Of a stretch of DNA of 64,000 nt, positions 43,778 through 52,824 are shown piece after piece (positions within the stretch are counted from its first letter, which is position 1; each line of letters opens with the position of its first letter). A program made the translations under genes and the position numbers. The DNA comes from Ensifer sp. LC163 (GTDB lineage: Bacteria; Pseudomonadota; Alphaproteobacteria; Rhizobiales; Rhizobiaceae), in assembly GCF_001695855.1 (NCBI RefSeq), contig NZ_MBSS01000002.1, forward strand, positions 1 to 64,000. The letters run 5' to 3'. The notes under the pieces were generated by a model, which did no database searches, was not told the origin of the DNA, and saw only the letters and a list, made by a program, of their open reading frames with translations.

Positions 43778-45301
43778 TCATCCGTGGCGACCGAACGCGA
43801 AGATCGGCCGCAGGGCGTCGCTCCATCGCTGCAGAATGGCGAGTGCTGCGACATAGATCGCCGCACCGGCAACGACCTGCAAGGCGATCGTCGACATCTG
43901 CCTCAGCGACGACGCTTCGGCTATCCGGCCGAACAGAAAGACGGCGGCCGCCATGGCGCAGACGGCGATCGCAACCAGGCCGCAGTCGCGAAGGACGCGG
44001 TTCCAGGCAAGCTCGCCCTCGCGCGATTGCAGCCGCATCGATATGTTGAACGAGAACACTGCGGCGACGCATTGTCCGAGCGCCGTGGCAACGGCGCCGA
44101 ACGGGGTCAGGAGAATGATCAGGCCGACGGAAACCGCGCCGTTCAACAGCACCGCCCTCGGCATCCTGTGAATGTTGCCGCTCAGGGAAAGTAGCGGCTC
44201 GGTCACATAGCCCGGAATCAGAAGCGTCTGTTTCGCGGCGAGGATTGCAACAAGGATCGCCGCCGGTGCCCATTTCTCACCCAGCACGACGTCGATCAGT
44301 TCTGCGGAGATCAGTGCGAGACCGAGATAGATCGGTGTCGAGATGGCCATCAGAACGGTCATGAACGTGGTGGCAGTCGTCCCGATCGCGACCCGGTCGA
44401 CATCACCCTTGTCCTTGCCCGCGGCGCGGCCAAAGAGGATCCAGGCAAACATCCGGGCCGGTTCGCCCAAGAGCTCGGAGAAGGCGGCGACGATCCGTTC
44501 CGCCGCGCGGTAGTAGCCCGCTTCAGCCAGACCGAGGAAACTGCCGACCACCAGCGTGCCCGCGTATGAGCGAAAGAACACGACGAGCCGGCTGGCGACG
44601 ATATGGCGCGAGAACTCCAGCACCTGCTTGGCGTATGAGCGGTGTAGGCGCAGACGCGGCAACCACCGCAGCAGGATCATCGAGGCAATCAGGATCGTCA
44701 GCTGTTGCGCCAACCGCCCGCAGATGAGCGCAACGATGTTCCACCCCTGTGAAAGCCCGCCGATGGCCACCAGCAGCCCGATGATCTCGGCCGCGATCCT
44801 GATGATGGATTGGCCTCGCAATCGACCATGCGAAATGAGAATGCCGTCGTAAACCGTCGACAGCGACGCCGGCAGATACCAGGAACTGAAGAGGGCGATC
44901 AGCAACGCGTTCCAGCCATGCCCCAGCATGAGCATGGTTGCAGCCGTACACAGCCCCAGGAGCGTGGCGATAAGGCCGGACAATATCGACAGGGTCGCAA
45001 GCTGATCGAGGTCGGTTTTGTCAGTGCCGCCTTTCATCACGAACTCACCCCAGCCGCCCTCGGCGACGACAAGAACGAAAATGGCGAAGGAGGAGGCGAA
45101 GGCAAAGAAGCCGAATTCGGCTGCCGCGAGTACATGCGCCGCAACGATGAAGATCGACAACTGAGCGGCCTGTGAGATGACTTTGGCGCACAGGGCAGCG
45201 AAGCCGTCGCCGATCAGATGCGGTAGGCGCAATGCGCGGGGGAAGCCCGGTAATAGCCTTCGCAGCTGCGGAAGTGCCATCTCGAACCAGCGGGACATCA
45301 T
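43778..45301 (-). CDS. Polysaccharide flippase (Wzx / oligosaccharide exporter family)
   Basis: A 507-residue protein with about 12-14 membrane segments and the MOP-superfamily polysaccharide-exporter pattern: HVLAAAEFGFFAFASSFAIF, then GSFLGLAEAGYYRAAERIVA and ILFGRAAGKDK. It would flip undecaprenyl-linked repeat units to the periplasm for the polymerase. The start may be either of two adjacent ATGs; no clear ribosome site is seen. It is transcribed away from a 438-nt gap that holds a convergent-strand small membrane ORF. If the peptide is attached before polymerisation, this flippase would have to accept the decorated unit. Confidence 0.85.
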   Translation of the reverse strand: MMSRWFEMALPQLRRLLPGFPRALRLPHLIGDGFAALCAKVISQAAQLSIFIVAAHVLAAAEFGFFAFASSFAIFVLVVAEGGWGEFVMKGGTDKTDLDQLATLSILSGLIATLLGLCTAATMLMLGHGWNALLIALFSSWYLPASLSTVYDGILISHGRLRGQSIIRIAAEIIGLLVAIGGLSQGWNIVALICGRLAQQLTILIASMILLRWLPRLRLHRSYAKQVLEFSRHIVASRLVVFFRSYAGTLVVGSFLGLAEAGYYRAAERIVAAFSELLGEPARMFAWILFGRAAGKDKGDVDRVAIGTTATTFMTVLMAISTPIYLGLALISAELIDVVLGEKWAPAAILVAILAAKQTLLIPGYVTEPLLSLSGNIHRMPRAVLLNGAVSVGLIILLTPFGAVATALGQCVAAVFSFNISMRLQSREGELAWNRVLRDCGLVAIAVCAMAAAVFLFGRIAEASSLRQMSTIALQVVAGAAIYVAALAILQRWSDALRPIFAFGRHG

Positions 45302-45628
45302 TGCACCACGGCGGGGAGTAAGCGGCGTTGCCGGGAACGTGAGAAGGCACCGGGCTCAAGTGGGCGTGGCAGGTCCTGCATGCCGGCTTTTGCGAAATTG
45401 CCCCGTTTTGCTGAAAATTCGCAACTCCTAAGGTATGGTGTGCGTTGACGCCGTGATTCGGGTATAGGCCGTTTTGTGCGGCGGAATGCGCTATGGCATG
45501 AACGTTGGCGCCCGCAGTTCGCCTGAATTCCATGGCCGGTTGCGGCCAGGGAAAAACTGAAGATGTCCGCGGGAGAGGGGAGCTCGCAATAGATGTTGAG
45601 ACGGATCTCGTTGGATAAAGAGGGCGCC

Positions 45629-45730
45629 ATGACCAATCGGCCTTCATGGAACACGAAGCTGGCCATTCGCTGGTCCGTGGTCGTGCTGTGCCTTGTTTTC
45701 TGGGCGGCCGTAATCTTTTTCATCTGGTAA
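45629..45730 (+). CDS. Single-pass small membrane protein (33 aa)
   Basis: The frame runs from ATG at 45629 (preceded by AAGAGGGCGCC) to TAA at 45730. It encodes an N-terminal MTNRPSWNTKLAIRW and then a hydrophobic segment with SVVVLCLVFWAAVIFFIW, a clear membrane helix ending in Trp. An upstream in-frame ATG at 45593 would add 12 residues. It lies in the gap between the flippase and the phosphoglycosyltransferase, on the opposite strand to both. Small single-pass proteins are easily missed, and this one may interact with the polysaccharide machinery. No family is known to me. Confidence 0.5.
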   Translation: MTNRPSWNTKLAIRWSVVVLCLVFWAAVIFFIW

Positions 45731-45739
45731 ACGCCCCCG

Positions 45740-46417
45740 TCAGATCTCGTTTGTTGCAAAGAGGACGACGCCTACCGTTTTTACGATAATCACGATGTCG
45801 AGGTAGATCGACCGAGACTGGTAGTAGTCAATGTCGAGCTGAACCCGCTCGTCATAGGTGGTTTCCGGCCGTCTTTTGACTTGCCACATACCGGTGATGC
45901 CCGGCTTCAGTGCTGTGTAGTAGTGCAGGTTCGGGCCGTATCTCTCCGTTTCCTCCAGCGAGATCGGGCGAGGCCCGACAAGACTCATATCGCCGCGCAG
46001 CACGTTGTAGAACTGCGGCAATTCATCGAGGCAGGTCATCCGCAGGATCTTGCCGAGCCAATGGACACGCGGGTCGCCGACAAGCTTGCGTTTTTCCATC
46101 CACTCCCTGTTTCGCTCTGGGTCCGTCGCCAGAAGTTCGGCAAGTCGTTCCGCCGCATCGCGGCGCATGGTCCGGAACTTGAGGCACTCGAACATTTTCC
46201 CCTGTGCACCCACGCGGGCTTGCCGGAAGATGATGGGTCGGCCGTCGACGATGACAAGCGCGATTGCGATCAGCGCGAGGGCGGGCGCAAGGAAGATGAG
46301 CGCCAGGATGGATACCGTCACGTCGATCAGGCGTTTAGACCTGCTGCCGCGTCGTGCTGCGATGGTTCCGCGCGCGGCGTGTCCTTGATGTGCAGCGCCA
46401 TCAGAAACAGACAGCAT
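45740..46417 (-). CDS. Initiating undecaprenyl-phosphate glycosyl-1-phosphate transferase (ExoY-like)
   Basis: A 225-residue bacterial sugar transferase with one N-terminal membrane hairpin (IDVTVSILALIFLAPALALI) and the catalytic core FRQARVGAQGKMFECLKFRT, then LDELPQFYNVLRGDMSLVGP and MWQVKRRPETTYDERVQLD. This small, ExoY-sized form starts polysaccharide synthesis by putting sugar-1-phosphate on undecaprenyl phosphate. The start is set at ATG 46417 with GGGGGGTGAGAG before it, not at an upstream TTG. The gene lies 201 nt downstream of a glycosyltransferase gene, so it may have its own promoter. Confidence 0.9.
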   Translation of the reverse strand: MLSVSDGAAHQGHAARGTIAARRGSRSKRLIDVTVSILALIFLAPALALIAIALVIVDGRPIIFRQARVGAQGKMFECLKFRTMRRDAAERLAELLATDPERNREWMEKRKLVGDPRVHWLGKILRMTCLDELPQFYNVLRGDMSLVGPRPISLEETERYGPNLHYYTALKPGITGMWQVKRRPETTYDERVQLDIDYYQSRSIYLDIVIIVKTVGVVLFATNEI

Positions 46418-46618
46418 ATCTCTCACCCCCCCAACACCGTTCGCCAATAACAGGCTGCCAGCGGGCGCCTTGATTTACAATCGATCCTGATGGGCAAGGC
46501 CTAGTCCAATGGAGGTACGCACCGGGCAGGATTGCCGTGCCGCCGGTTAAACGTCCTAATCGGCGGGAGACGGAGGCCCTTCGCTGGCAGCTTGTTCCAA
46601 GCACTGATCGAAGCCGTT

Positions 46619-47926
46619 TCATCGGGGCTCACCACTGCGCAGATCACTTAGAGCCGCGGCGGCGACCAGTTGGTGCCGTCGGATGTCGACCGTGCTCCGG
46701 TTGGCGCGTTGCAACACGCGACCGTAGAGGTCGATCAACGCGTCCACCCAGGATTCCGGCGTATGCGCGAGCGTGGCCGCCGCCCTGAAGCCGTTTCCGC
46801 TCATTTGCCGTACCAGTGCGTCGTTGGCAGCAAGGGAGCGCATCGCGGCGGCAAGATCCTCGACATCGGCGATGCGGAATTTGACGCCGCAGCCCAGGGC
46901 CGCAATCTCGTCCGCGAGCAAGGCGGCGTCGGTCAGGATGACCGGTATGCCGGTGGAGATGGCTTCAAGGGCCGCCAGGCCGAACGGTTCCGGTACACGC
47001 GACGAGACCACGACGGCGCGTGCGCTGCGAATGATATCCCGCATCTCGTCCTTGGATTTCCAGCCGTGAACGGTTGCCTGGGGAAACTCCTTTTCGATAA
47101 GCGCGCGGCCGGCGCCATCGCCGATGAAATGAAGCGGCACCTTGGCAAGGTTTGCCGCCTTGGCTGCATCCTCGAACCCCTTTTCAGGCTCCAATCGGCC
47201 GACGAACACGAAGTTGCGGTTGGTCCAGGGCTGGAGCCCGGCGCTGAGGAAGGGAAGGACAGGATTTCGGATCGTTTCGATCTGAGCCCCGTTCGTGCCG
47301 GCGCGCTCGAAGTAGCCCCGCATCCTCTCGTGCACGACGATGATGTTTGCGGCCACCCGCTTGGTCGGGAAAAGGTGTTCGCGCAGCATATGCCGCGCCG
47401 AGCGCCAAGCCTTCTCGTGCAGGCCGCGTTTGTCGCATTGCGTTGTGAGGCAACGGCTGGACATCGGCTTCAGTTGACAGACGCGGTGGGTCTGGAAATT
47501 GACGAAGCCGCCATTGGGGCAGGCGAGGAAATAGTCGTGAGCGTGGAGGACCACGCGGTCGCGCACGGGCGCGAGCGCCCGGAAGATTGCCGGCGACAGG
47601 ATCTTCGACCAACCATGAACGTGGTAGATCGTCGACGGGGTATCGCGGCTTGTGATCAGCCGGTTGAGCGCCTCGTAGACGGGCGGATCGTAAAGGCCGA
47701 GACGCATTGCGTCGCTCCGCCGTCGCTCCAGCAAGGGAACAGCGTTGAGATTGATCGTATCGGCGGCCGGCTTGTCGTCCGGCGCACGGTCGCCGGCAAA
47801 GAACGTGACCGAGATTCCGCGCTGCTGGAGCAGCTCGGCGGAAAGTATGGCGAGGTTCGTGGCGCCGCCGACCCTGGTGGAACGATCGTTGATGACGACG
47901 ACGCGGTCGGGCGGCTGAACCATCAT
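46619..47926 (-). CDS. Glycosyltransferase family 4
   Basis: A 435-residue GT-B enzyme. The N-terminal donor/acceptor domain includes NDRSTRVGGATNLAILSAEL and a YHVHGWSKILSP segment. The C-terminal GT4 motif reads FVFVGRLEPEKGFEDAAKAA, and the catalytic EPFGLAALEAISTGIPVILT carries the E-x7-E glutamates. It adds one sugar to the growing lipid-linked repeat unit, retaining configuration. The start at 47926 (two adjacent ATGs) lies 4 nt after the stop of the upstream GT2 gene, so the two are coupled. Confidence 0.87.
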   Translation of the reverse strand: MMVQPPDRVVVINDRSTRVGGATNLAILSAELLQQRGISVTFFAGDRAPDDKPAADTINLNAVPLLERRRSDAMRLGLYDPPVYEALNRLITSRDTPSTIYHVHGWSKILSPAIFRALAPVRDRVVLHAHDYFLACPNGGFVNFQTHRVCQLKPMSSRCLTTQCDKRGLHEKAWRSARHMLREHLFPTKRVAANIIVVHERMRGYFERAGTNGAQIETIRNPVLPFLSAGLQPWTNRNFVFVGRLEPEKGFEDAAKAANLAKVPLHFIGDGAGRALIEKEFPQATVHGWKSKDEMRDIIRSARAVVVSSRVPEPFGLAALEAISTGIPVILTDAALLADEIAALGCGVKFRIADVEDLAAAMRSLAANDALVRQMSGNGFRAAATLAHTPESWVDALIDLYGRVLQRANRSTVDIRRHQLVAAAALSDLRSGEPR

Positions 47927-47930
47927 GGCA

Positions 47931-48851
47931 CTACTCGAGCCTTTCGACGTTCCGCGGCGCCAGCCGACCGGTGAGCAGATCCAGGAATGCGCGTGCATTG
48001 CCGCGCAGGCGGCCTTTTCGATCGACCCAGGGCTCAGGCTTCCAGACCTTGACCAAATTCGCCGCCAGATTGCGCACGATCTGCACGCTGGCGTGCCGAA
48101 CGCTCATCGTGTCCTTGCGGATCAGGTAGATCGGGTTGGCGATCTGCGAGTAGCCGAACTTGATGCCCGGCGTCCTCGCCAGCTTGGTTCCGAGATGGAC
48201 GCCGACGAGATTGCTGGATTGCACCACCCGACCGAGCGCTGCGGCCATCCGGCTGAAGTCGACGTCCTCCAGCCAGCCGTAAAGGGGCAGGTTCTCGTCG
48301 AAAGCCAGCTGGGCGTCGCGGACGGGGCCGGTCCTGACCGCCATGTTGCAACCATAGGCGTTGTAGATCGGCCTGAATGCCTGCGTCGATCTGGGGAGGC
48401 GATCGTCCGCTGCGATCAGCTCCAGGCCGCCGTCGACCGAAATGCCGGGCCCGATGATGCCATCGGCGACCAGCGTGCCCGTGGCGATGACCACGTCTTC
48501 GTTTTCGGCGAATAGCCGCCCGACTTCCTCGATATAGGATTGCGCCATCAGGAAATCGTCGTCCAGAAAGAGAATGACATCCGACGTGGCGGCGGCGAGG
48601 ATGCGGTTTCGCTGTCGACAGCTGCCGCGCTCCGAGATGATGACGATGACGCGGACCGCAAGCCCCTCCACGCAGCTCGGGTCCATATCCTCCGGCGACG
48701 AGAGGCAGACGTAAATTTCGTCCGGCTGCCGGGTCTGCCTGGCGATGAGGGGCAGGACGGCGGAGAGAATGTCTCTTCGCCCACAGCTCGGTATGCCGAT
48801 GGCAACCGTTACCGGGCGAACGTCGGGATGGTCATCCGTTGCTGACATCAT
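47931..48851 (-). CDS. Glycosyltransferase family 2
   Basis: A 306-residue GT-A enzyme: VAIGIPSCGRRDILSAVLPL at the N-terminus, FLDDDF as the metal-binding DxD region, GWLEDVDFS as the catalytic ED region, and a C-terminal amphipathic tail. It transfers a sugar with inversion to the repeat-unit intermediate. The start chosen, ATG at 48851, overlaps the stop of the preceding copolymerase gene (ATGATG over TGA). An ATG at 48869 would add six residues but has no ribosome site. Confidence 0.85.
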   Translation of the reverse strand: MMSATDDHPDVRPVTVAIGIPSCGRRDILSAVLPLIARQTRQPDEIYVCLSSPEDMDPSCVEGLAVRVIVIISERGSCRQRNRILAAATSDVILFLDDDFLMAQSYIEEVGRLFAENEDVVIATGTLVADGIIGPGISVDGGLELIAADDRLPRSTQAFRPIYNAYGCNMAVRTGPVRDAQLAFDENLPLYGWLEDVDFSRMAAALGRVVQSSNLVGVHLGTKLARTPGIKFGYSQIANPIYLIRKDTMSVRHASVQIVRNLAANLVKVWKPEPWVDRKGRLRGNARAFLDLLTGRLAPRNVERLE

Positions 48852-51121
48852 TTTCTCAACTTGCGCCATTGTTTTCGGTCCCAGCGGATGTTGGTACGGC
48901 GCGGGCCGTCGCTTCTGTTCGAAATGACGCCGAGCAGCGCGACGCGTGATTTGCCGAATGTCGCCAGGGCCTCGCCGAGCCGTTCGACGGTCATCTTGTC
49001 GGATTGCCCGAGAACCACGACGATGCCGTCGAGATAGGTGCAGATGACGCGCGTATCGGCGGAATCTTCGAACCCGGACATGTCGACGATGATCACCTTG
49101 TAGCGCTGTCTCAGCAGCTCGAGTTCTGATTTCAGCGCCGGCAGGTGGCCGTAGCGTTGATGCGCGACGGCGGCCTTGCGCGTCTGGTCGACCGTCAGAA
49201 CCGGCACGCAGCGCACGGCCTTGCCGTCAAATTCCTCGACGTGCTGCAGCGCCTCGCTCGATCTGCGCCGGGAATATTGGCCGGGAATGCCCAGGATCCG
49301 CAGGCTCTCCATGCCGAAGCCCGCGCCGTCTTCGGTGGCTACGCGGCTGAGGCGGGAGCCGACGAAATCCGCATCCACGAGCAGGACCGAGGCCCCTTCG
49401 TTCATGTAGAGCTGGGCGAGGTTGGCAGCGATCGTGGTCTTGCCTTCGCCGGGACCGACCGAGGTCACGCCGATGACCGCGGACGCATTGGCCGGGAAGG
49501 CGGAATCGACGGAGTTCTTCACCCCGCGCAAGGCCTCGGAGAACCGCGAATAGGGCATGTCCAAAACCGATCGCAGCGGCAGCATTGTGGAGGCGATCGG
49601 AGGCTGATGGGGGCGCGGGCTGCTTCTGAACATCGGCACATGGCCGAGCGATGTAATGCCGAGCTCGGCGCGGAGGCGCTCGCTGGAGCTGACGCGTCGG
49701 TCGAGGCCATCGCGCAGCACAGACAGGATAAGCCCGGTCGCCAATCCGAACATCAGGGAAAACGGCATGATCGTCGAAGGCTTGGGCCAGGTCTTGCCCA
49801 ACGGTGCAGTCGCCGCCGTCACGATACGAGCCTTGCCGAGGGGAAAGGATTGTTTTTGCATCGCGCCGATGAGCTGCTGAAGAATACCCTCGTACATATT
49901 GCGATAGGTCGTGGCGCGGCTTTCCATCTCGGAGAGTTCGACGCGGGCGACGTTCTTGCCGGCACCCGTCGCGGTCAGATTGGCAAGCTCGCTTTCCAGC
50001 AGCTCTTCCCGGGTCTTGGCGATCTCGACATTCGACTTGTAGAACTGTTCGATGCGCAGGAATTCGTTACGAAGTGCGGCGTCCAGCCGAGCGATATCCG
50101 CCTCGGCGGCGACAATGGCGGGGTTTCCGCTGTCGTATCGGGTCTTGAGATTATCGAGCTTGGCGGTTGCCAGGCGCATTTCTTCGTTGAGCTTCTGGAT
50201 CTGTGGGTTGTCGAGGCTGTCGTTGACGCTGGCGACCATCGTGTCTCTCGACATGAGTTGTTGCAGCGTCATCAGTTTGGCGGACTCAGCCGCAGTCGCG
50301 GCGCGCGCAGCCAGCATCTGGCTGCTGAGTTCGGAAAGCTGCTGCTGATCGAGTGTCGACGTGGTGCCGACCGTGGTGATGTCGTTCTTGGCCCGGAACT
50401 CTTCCACGGTCATTGCCGCTGCACGCGCCTGCGCGCCGACTTCGATCAGGCGGCTCTCCAGCCACCTGGCGCCGCTCCTTGCAGCGTCGGATCGCTCGTT
50501 CATGCCTGTCCGGATATAGGCGCCGGCAATGGCATTGGCTGTTTTGGCCGCCTTTTGCGGATCGGTGGAGGAATAACCAATCTCGAGGACGTAGGACTGA
50601 CCGACGCGCCGAACGGTGACGCGCGAGAGGAAGGTGGCCATGGTGCGCCGCATCAGGTATTCGTCATCAGCCGCATTGTCTTCGGCACTTTTGGCACCCG
50701 ACGAGAAAAGCGAGCCGATCATGCCTCGGATCGAAACGCCATCGCCGACGATTTCCGGATCGTTGGTCAAGTCGAGCTGTTCGATGACGGCGCGGGCGAT
50801 CGCCTCGGATTTGACGATTTCGACTTCGCTGGCGATCTCGGCTGCTTCGATGATGATCGTTCCGGTCGAGGCATCCTGGGAGGCGATGCGGCCCTGCTCG
50901 GGGTCGATCACCAGACGGACGGTCGCCGTAAAGGTCGGTGCCGTATTGAAGATGTAGAAGGCGCCGAGCGCCAGTCCGATCATGCCACAGATCGCGATGC
51001 GAACGAGGTGTCGCCGCAGGAAGTCGGAAACATCGCGGAAGGATATGTTCTCCTGACCGGCCGAACGCTTGGCCTCGAAGTTCTCATCCAGCACGATTTT
51101 TGAGATGTCATGCACGACCAT
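48848..51121 (-). CDS. Polysaccharide co-polymerase / Wzc-ExoP-like ATPase
   Basis: A 757-residue inner-membrane protein with a Wzz domain: TM1 near residues 40-60, TVRLVIDPEQG, a long coiled-coil periplasmic region, PLGKTWPKP before TM2 near 450, then a cytoplasmic CpsD/BY-kinase domain. That domain has Walker A GVTSVGPGEGKTTIA, Walker A' SVLLVDADF and VIIVDMSG. In ExoP and Wzc this domain phosphorylates a C-terminal tyrosine cluster to set chain length. Here the tail (RRTNIRWDRKQWRKLRK) has no tyrosines, so autophosphorylation must occur elsewhere or be absent. The gene is between the Wza-like and GT2 genes in one operon. Confidence 0.9.
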   Translation of the reverse strand: MVVHDISKIVLDENFEAKRSAGQENISFRDVSDFLRRHLVRIAICGMIGLALGAFYIFNTAPTFTATVRLVIDPEQGRIASQDASTGTIIIEAAEIASEVEIVKSEAIARAVIEQLDLTNDPEIVGDGVSIRGMIGSLFSSGAKSAEDNAADDEYLMRRTMATFLSRVTVRRVGQSYVLEIGYSSTDPQKAAKTANAIAGAYIRTGMNERSDAARSGARWLESRLIEVGAQARAAAMTVEEFRAKNDITTVGTTSTLDQQQLSELSSQMLAARAATAAESAKLMTLQQLMSRDTMVASVNDSLDNPQIQKLNEEMRLATAKLDNLKTRYDSGNPAIVAAEADIARLDAALRNEFLRIEQFYKSNVEIAKTREELLESELANLTATGAGKNVARVELSEMESRATTYRNMYEGILQQLIGAMQKQSFPLGKARIVTAATAPLGKTWPKPSTIMPFSLMFGLATGLILSVLRDGLDRRVSSSERLRAELGITSLGHVPMFRSSPRPHQPPIASTMLPLRSVLDMPYSRFSEALRGVKNSVDSAFPANASAVIGVTSVGPGEGKTTIAANLAQLYMNEGASVLLVDADFVGSRLSRVATEDGAGFGMESLRILGIPGQYSRRRSSEALQHVEEFDGKAVRCVPVLTVDQTRKAAVAHQRYGHLPALKSELELLRQRYKVIIVDMSGFEDSADTRVICTYLDGIVVVLGQSDKMTVERLGEALATFGKSRVALLGVISNRSDGPRRTNIRWDRKQWRKLRK

Positions 51122-51167
51122 TGGTGTTCCCCACGAAATACACTACGCCTCAGTCGATCTGCCGCTG

Positions 51168-52493
51168 CTATTGGGACTGTTCGATGCCCACCGATGTCAG
51201 GAGCTTGTTGTCCAGCGCAGCCGTCAGCGCCGAGCGAACGTCGAGCAGGTCGCCCGGATCCAGCAATGTGGTGTCCAAGACTTTGATGGCCGTGCCGTTC
51301 CCACCGCCGTGGGTTATCCAGTACTCCAGCGGCTCCAGGTCCATCGCTTTCCTATCGGCGAAACGGGAGAGGGAAGCACCGTTGATCTGCAGCAGTTGCA
51401 GCGTCGTACTGCGCTTGAGCTTCAGATCCTCGATCGCGGCTTCCGTCATCTGCAGATCGCGGCCGGCTTCGGTTCGGCGCTGACCCTGCAAGGTCACTGC
51501 GTCGCGCTCCGTCTCGCTGAGTTTCTGTTTGGCGCGCATGGCGGCCACCTGAAGGTCGAGCTTGTCGCTTTGCAGCTCGGCGACGATCCGCTCAAGCGAA
51601 GTCTGGCGCGACTTCGTCACTGTCTGGTCGTTCACCAACTTGGATATGCCTTTGAGCTCATCCTGCGCGATCTCGATCTGACGCTGCTGGACGGCAGTCT
51701 TTTCATCAAGCACGTCGATTTCGTTTTTCAGCAGGGTGCCAAGCTCGGCAAGGGAATCGAGCTGACGGCGAATGGCCTCGACCCGGGCGTCGAAGAGCGT
51801 ACTCTCGTCGCGCACGATCTGCTGGATGGCGGCGCCATCGGCGACCTTGAGCGCTTGGGGAAACTCGATCTTGGTACTGTCCGTGAACTCTGCCCTCAGC
51901 CGGGCCCGACGGGCGGCGAGCTGCATCATCTCGAGTTCCATCCGGTTCAATTCGCCGGTGTAGCGGATCTGCTCCATGTCGGAGTAGCCGCCGGCAGGGT
52001 TTGTACGGCGTTCGCGTCCGCCCGCCATTGCCACCGCCTGCATCACGGTCATGCCCGGCCGGAATTCCAGCTCGCTCGGCCGGTCGACCAGACCGGTGAC
52101 GTAGATCATGGGGTAGCGGACAACTTCGACGGATGTCTCCGGCGCCTTGCTGAGGCCGGTGCGCTCCTTCAGGAGGTCGGCGATCGTGGCTGCCAGTTCC
52201 GCGGGTGTTCTATCCCCGGCCTTGACTTCACCAACCAGCGGAACCGAGATCGTACCGGCAGGGGAGACGACATACTCGCCGTTGAGCGCGGTCCATTCCT
52301 TGTACTCGCCCGTCGAGGCGACCCATTCGACGATTGCCACCTTGATCCTCGTCTGCGGCTGCAGACGGAACACCGGCTCGGCCTGAGCCTGATGGAGGGG
52401 AGCAAGAGTGCTCAGGCTGATTGCCAGGCACAGGGTCGAGACACGGCCAAGGGACGACAGGCGATGTAAGATACGGTGATCGGCATGGGGCAT
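51168..52493 (-). CDS. Polysaccharide export protein (ExoF/Wza family, periplasmic)
   Basis: A 441-residue exported protein with a signal peptide ending near residue 38 (AQAEPVF), a Poly_export domain (EYVVSPAGTISVPLVGEVKA), and a SLBB region (MIYVTGLVDRPSELEFRPG). A helical coiled-coil insertion spans about residues 190-340. This long, non-lipidated form is like S. meliloti ExoF, in contrast to the shorter lipoprotein Wza. It is the first gene of a minus-strand operon (export, copolymerase, GT2, GT4). The 331-nt gap upstream holds candidate regulatory repeats. Confidence 0.88.
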   Translation of the reverse strand: MPHADHRILHRLSSLGRVSTLCLAISLSTLAPLHQAQAEPVFRLQPQTRIKVAIVEWVASTGEYKEWTALNGEYVVSPAGTISVPLVGEVKAGDRTPAELAATIADLLKERTGLSKAPETSVEVVRYPMIYVTGLVDRPSELEFRPGMTVMQAVAMAGGRERRTNPAGGYSDMEQIRYTGELNRMELEMMQLAARRARLRAEFTDSTKIEFPQALKVADGAAIQQIVRDESTLFDARVEAIRRQLDSLAELGTLLKNEIDVLDEKTAVQQRQIEIAQDELKGISKLVNDQTVTKSRQTSLERIVAELQSDKLDLQVAAMRAKQKLSETERDAVTLQGQRRTEAGRDLQMTEAAIEDLKLKRSTTLQLLQINGASLSRFADRKAMDLEPLEYWITHGGGNGTAIKVLDTTLLDPGDLLDVRSALTAALDNKLLTSVGIEQSQ

Positions 52494-52824
52494 GGGGCCT
52501 CGCAGATGTTCCTGGGCGCAACGGTGCCGGACAGATCAGCTTGGCGTGGCGCGTCGGACTGATTGTCGGCCCAAAACGTTCGAGGTAAATTCCCTGCGGT
52601 CTAATCGCGGCTAATCCCTTTAGGGGAGCAGCTCTAAACCGGCGGCACCATCGGATAGGATAGCCTCTGCCGATGTCTAAACCCCGCACGGCCACTGCTG
52701 GTCGCTAAACCTTTCGAGTAGGGCGATCGTTCCTTCGGATGCACCGTCGGACCGATCTTGGCGCTGTGCACGCGAGCCCCGTCTGCCCCATGCTGCGACA
52801 GGATCGTTGCAATGGGGGAGCGCC
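52494..52824. promoter_or_regulatory. Divergent promoter region of the export operon and GT4 gene
   Basis: This 331-nt gap contains no supportable gene. At 52601-52616 CTAATC is repeated with a 10-nt period (CTAATCGCGGCTAATC), followed by CCCTTTAGGGG (52616-52626), a near-palindrome. Read on the minus strand these are GATTAG repeats upstream of the export operon, similar to elements before the NRPS and Crp/Fnr genes. Confidence 0.4.

Noticed and set aside
49145-51103. 652-codon open frame antisense to the Wzc-like gene
   Set aside because: Low-complexity Gly/Asp/Arg composition and no motif; the sense protein has clear Walker motifs.
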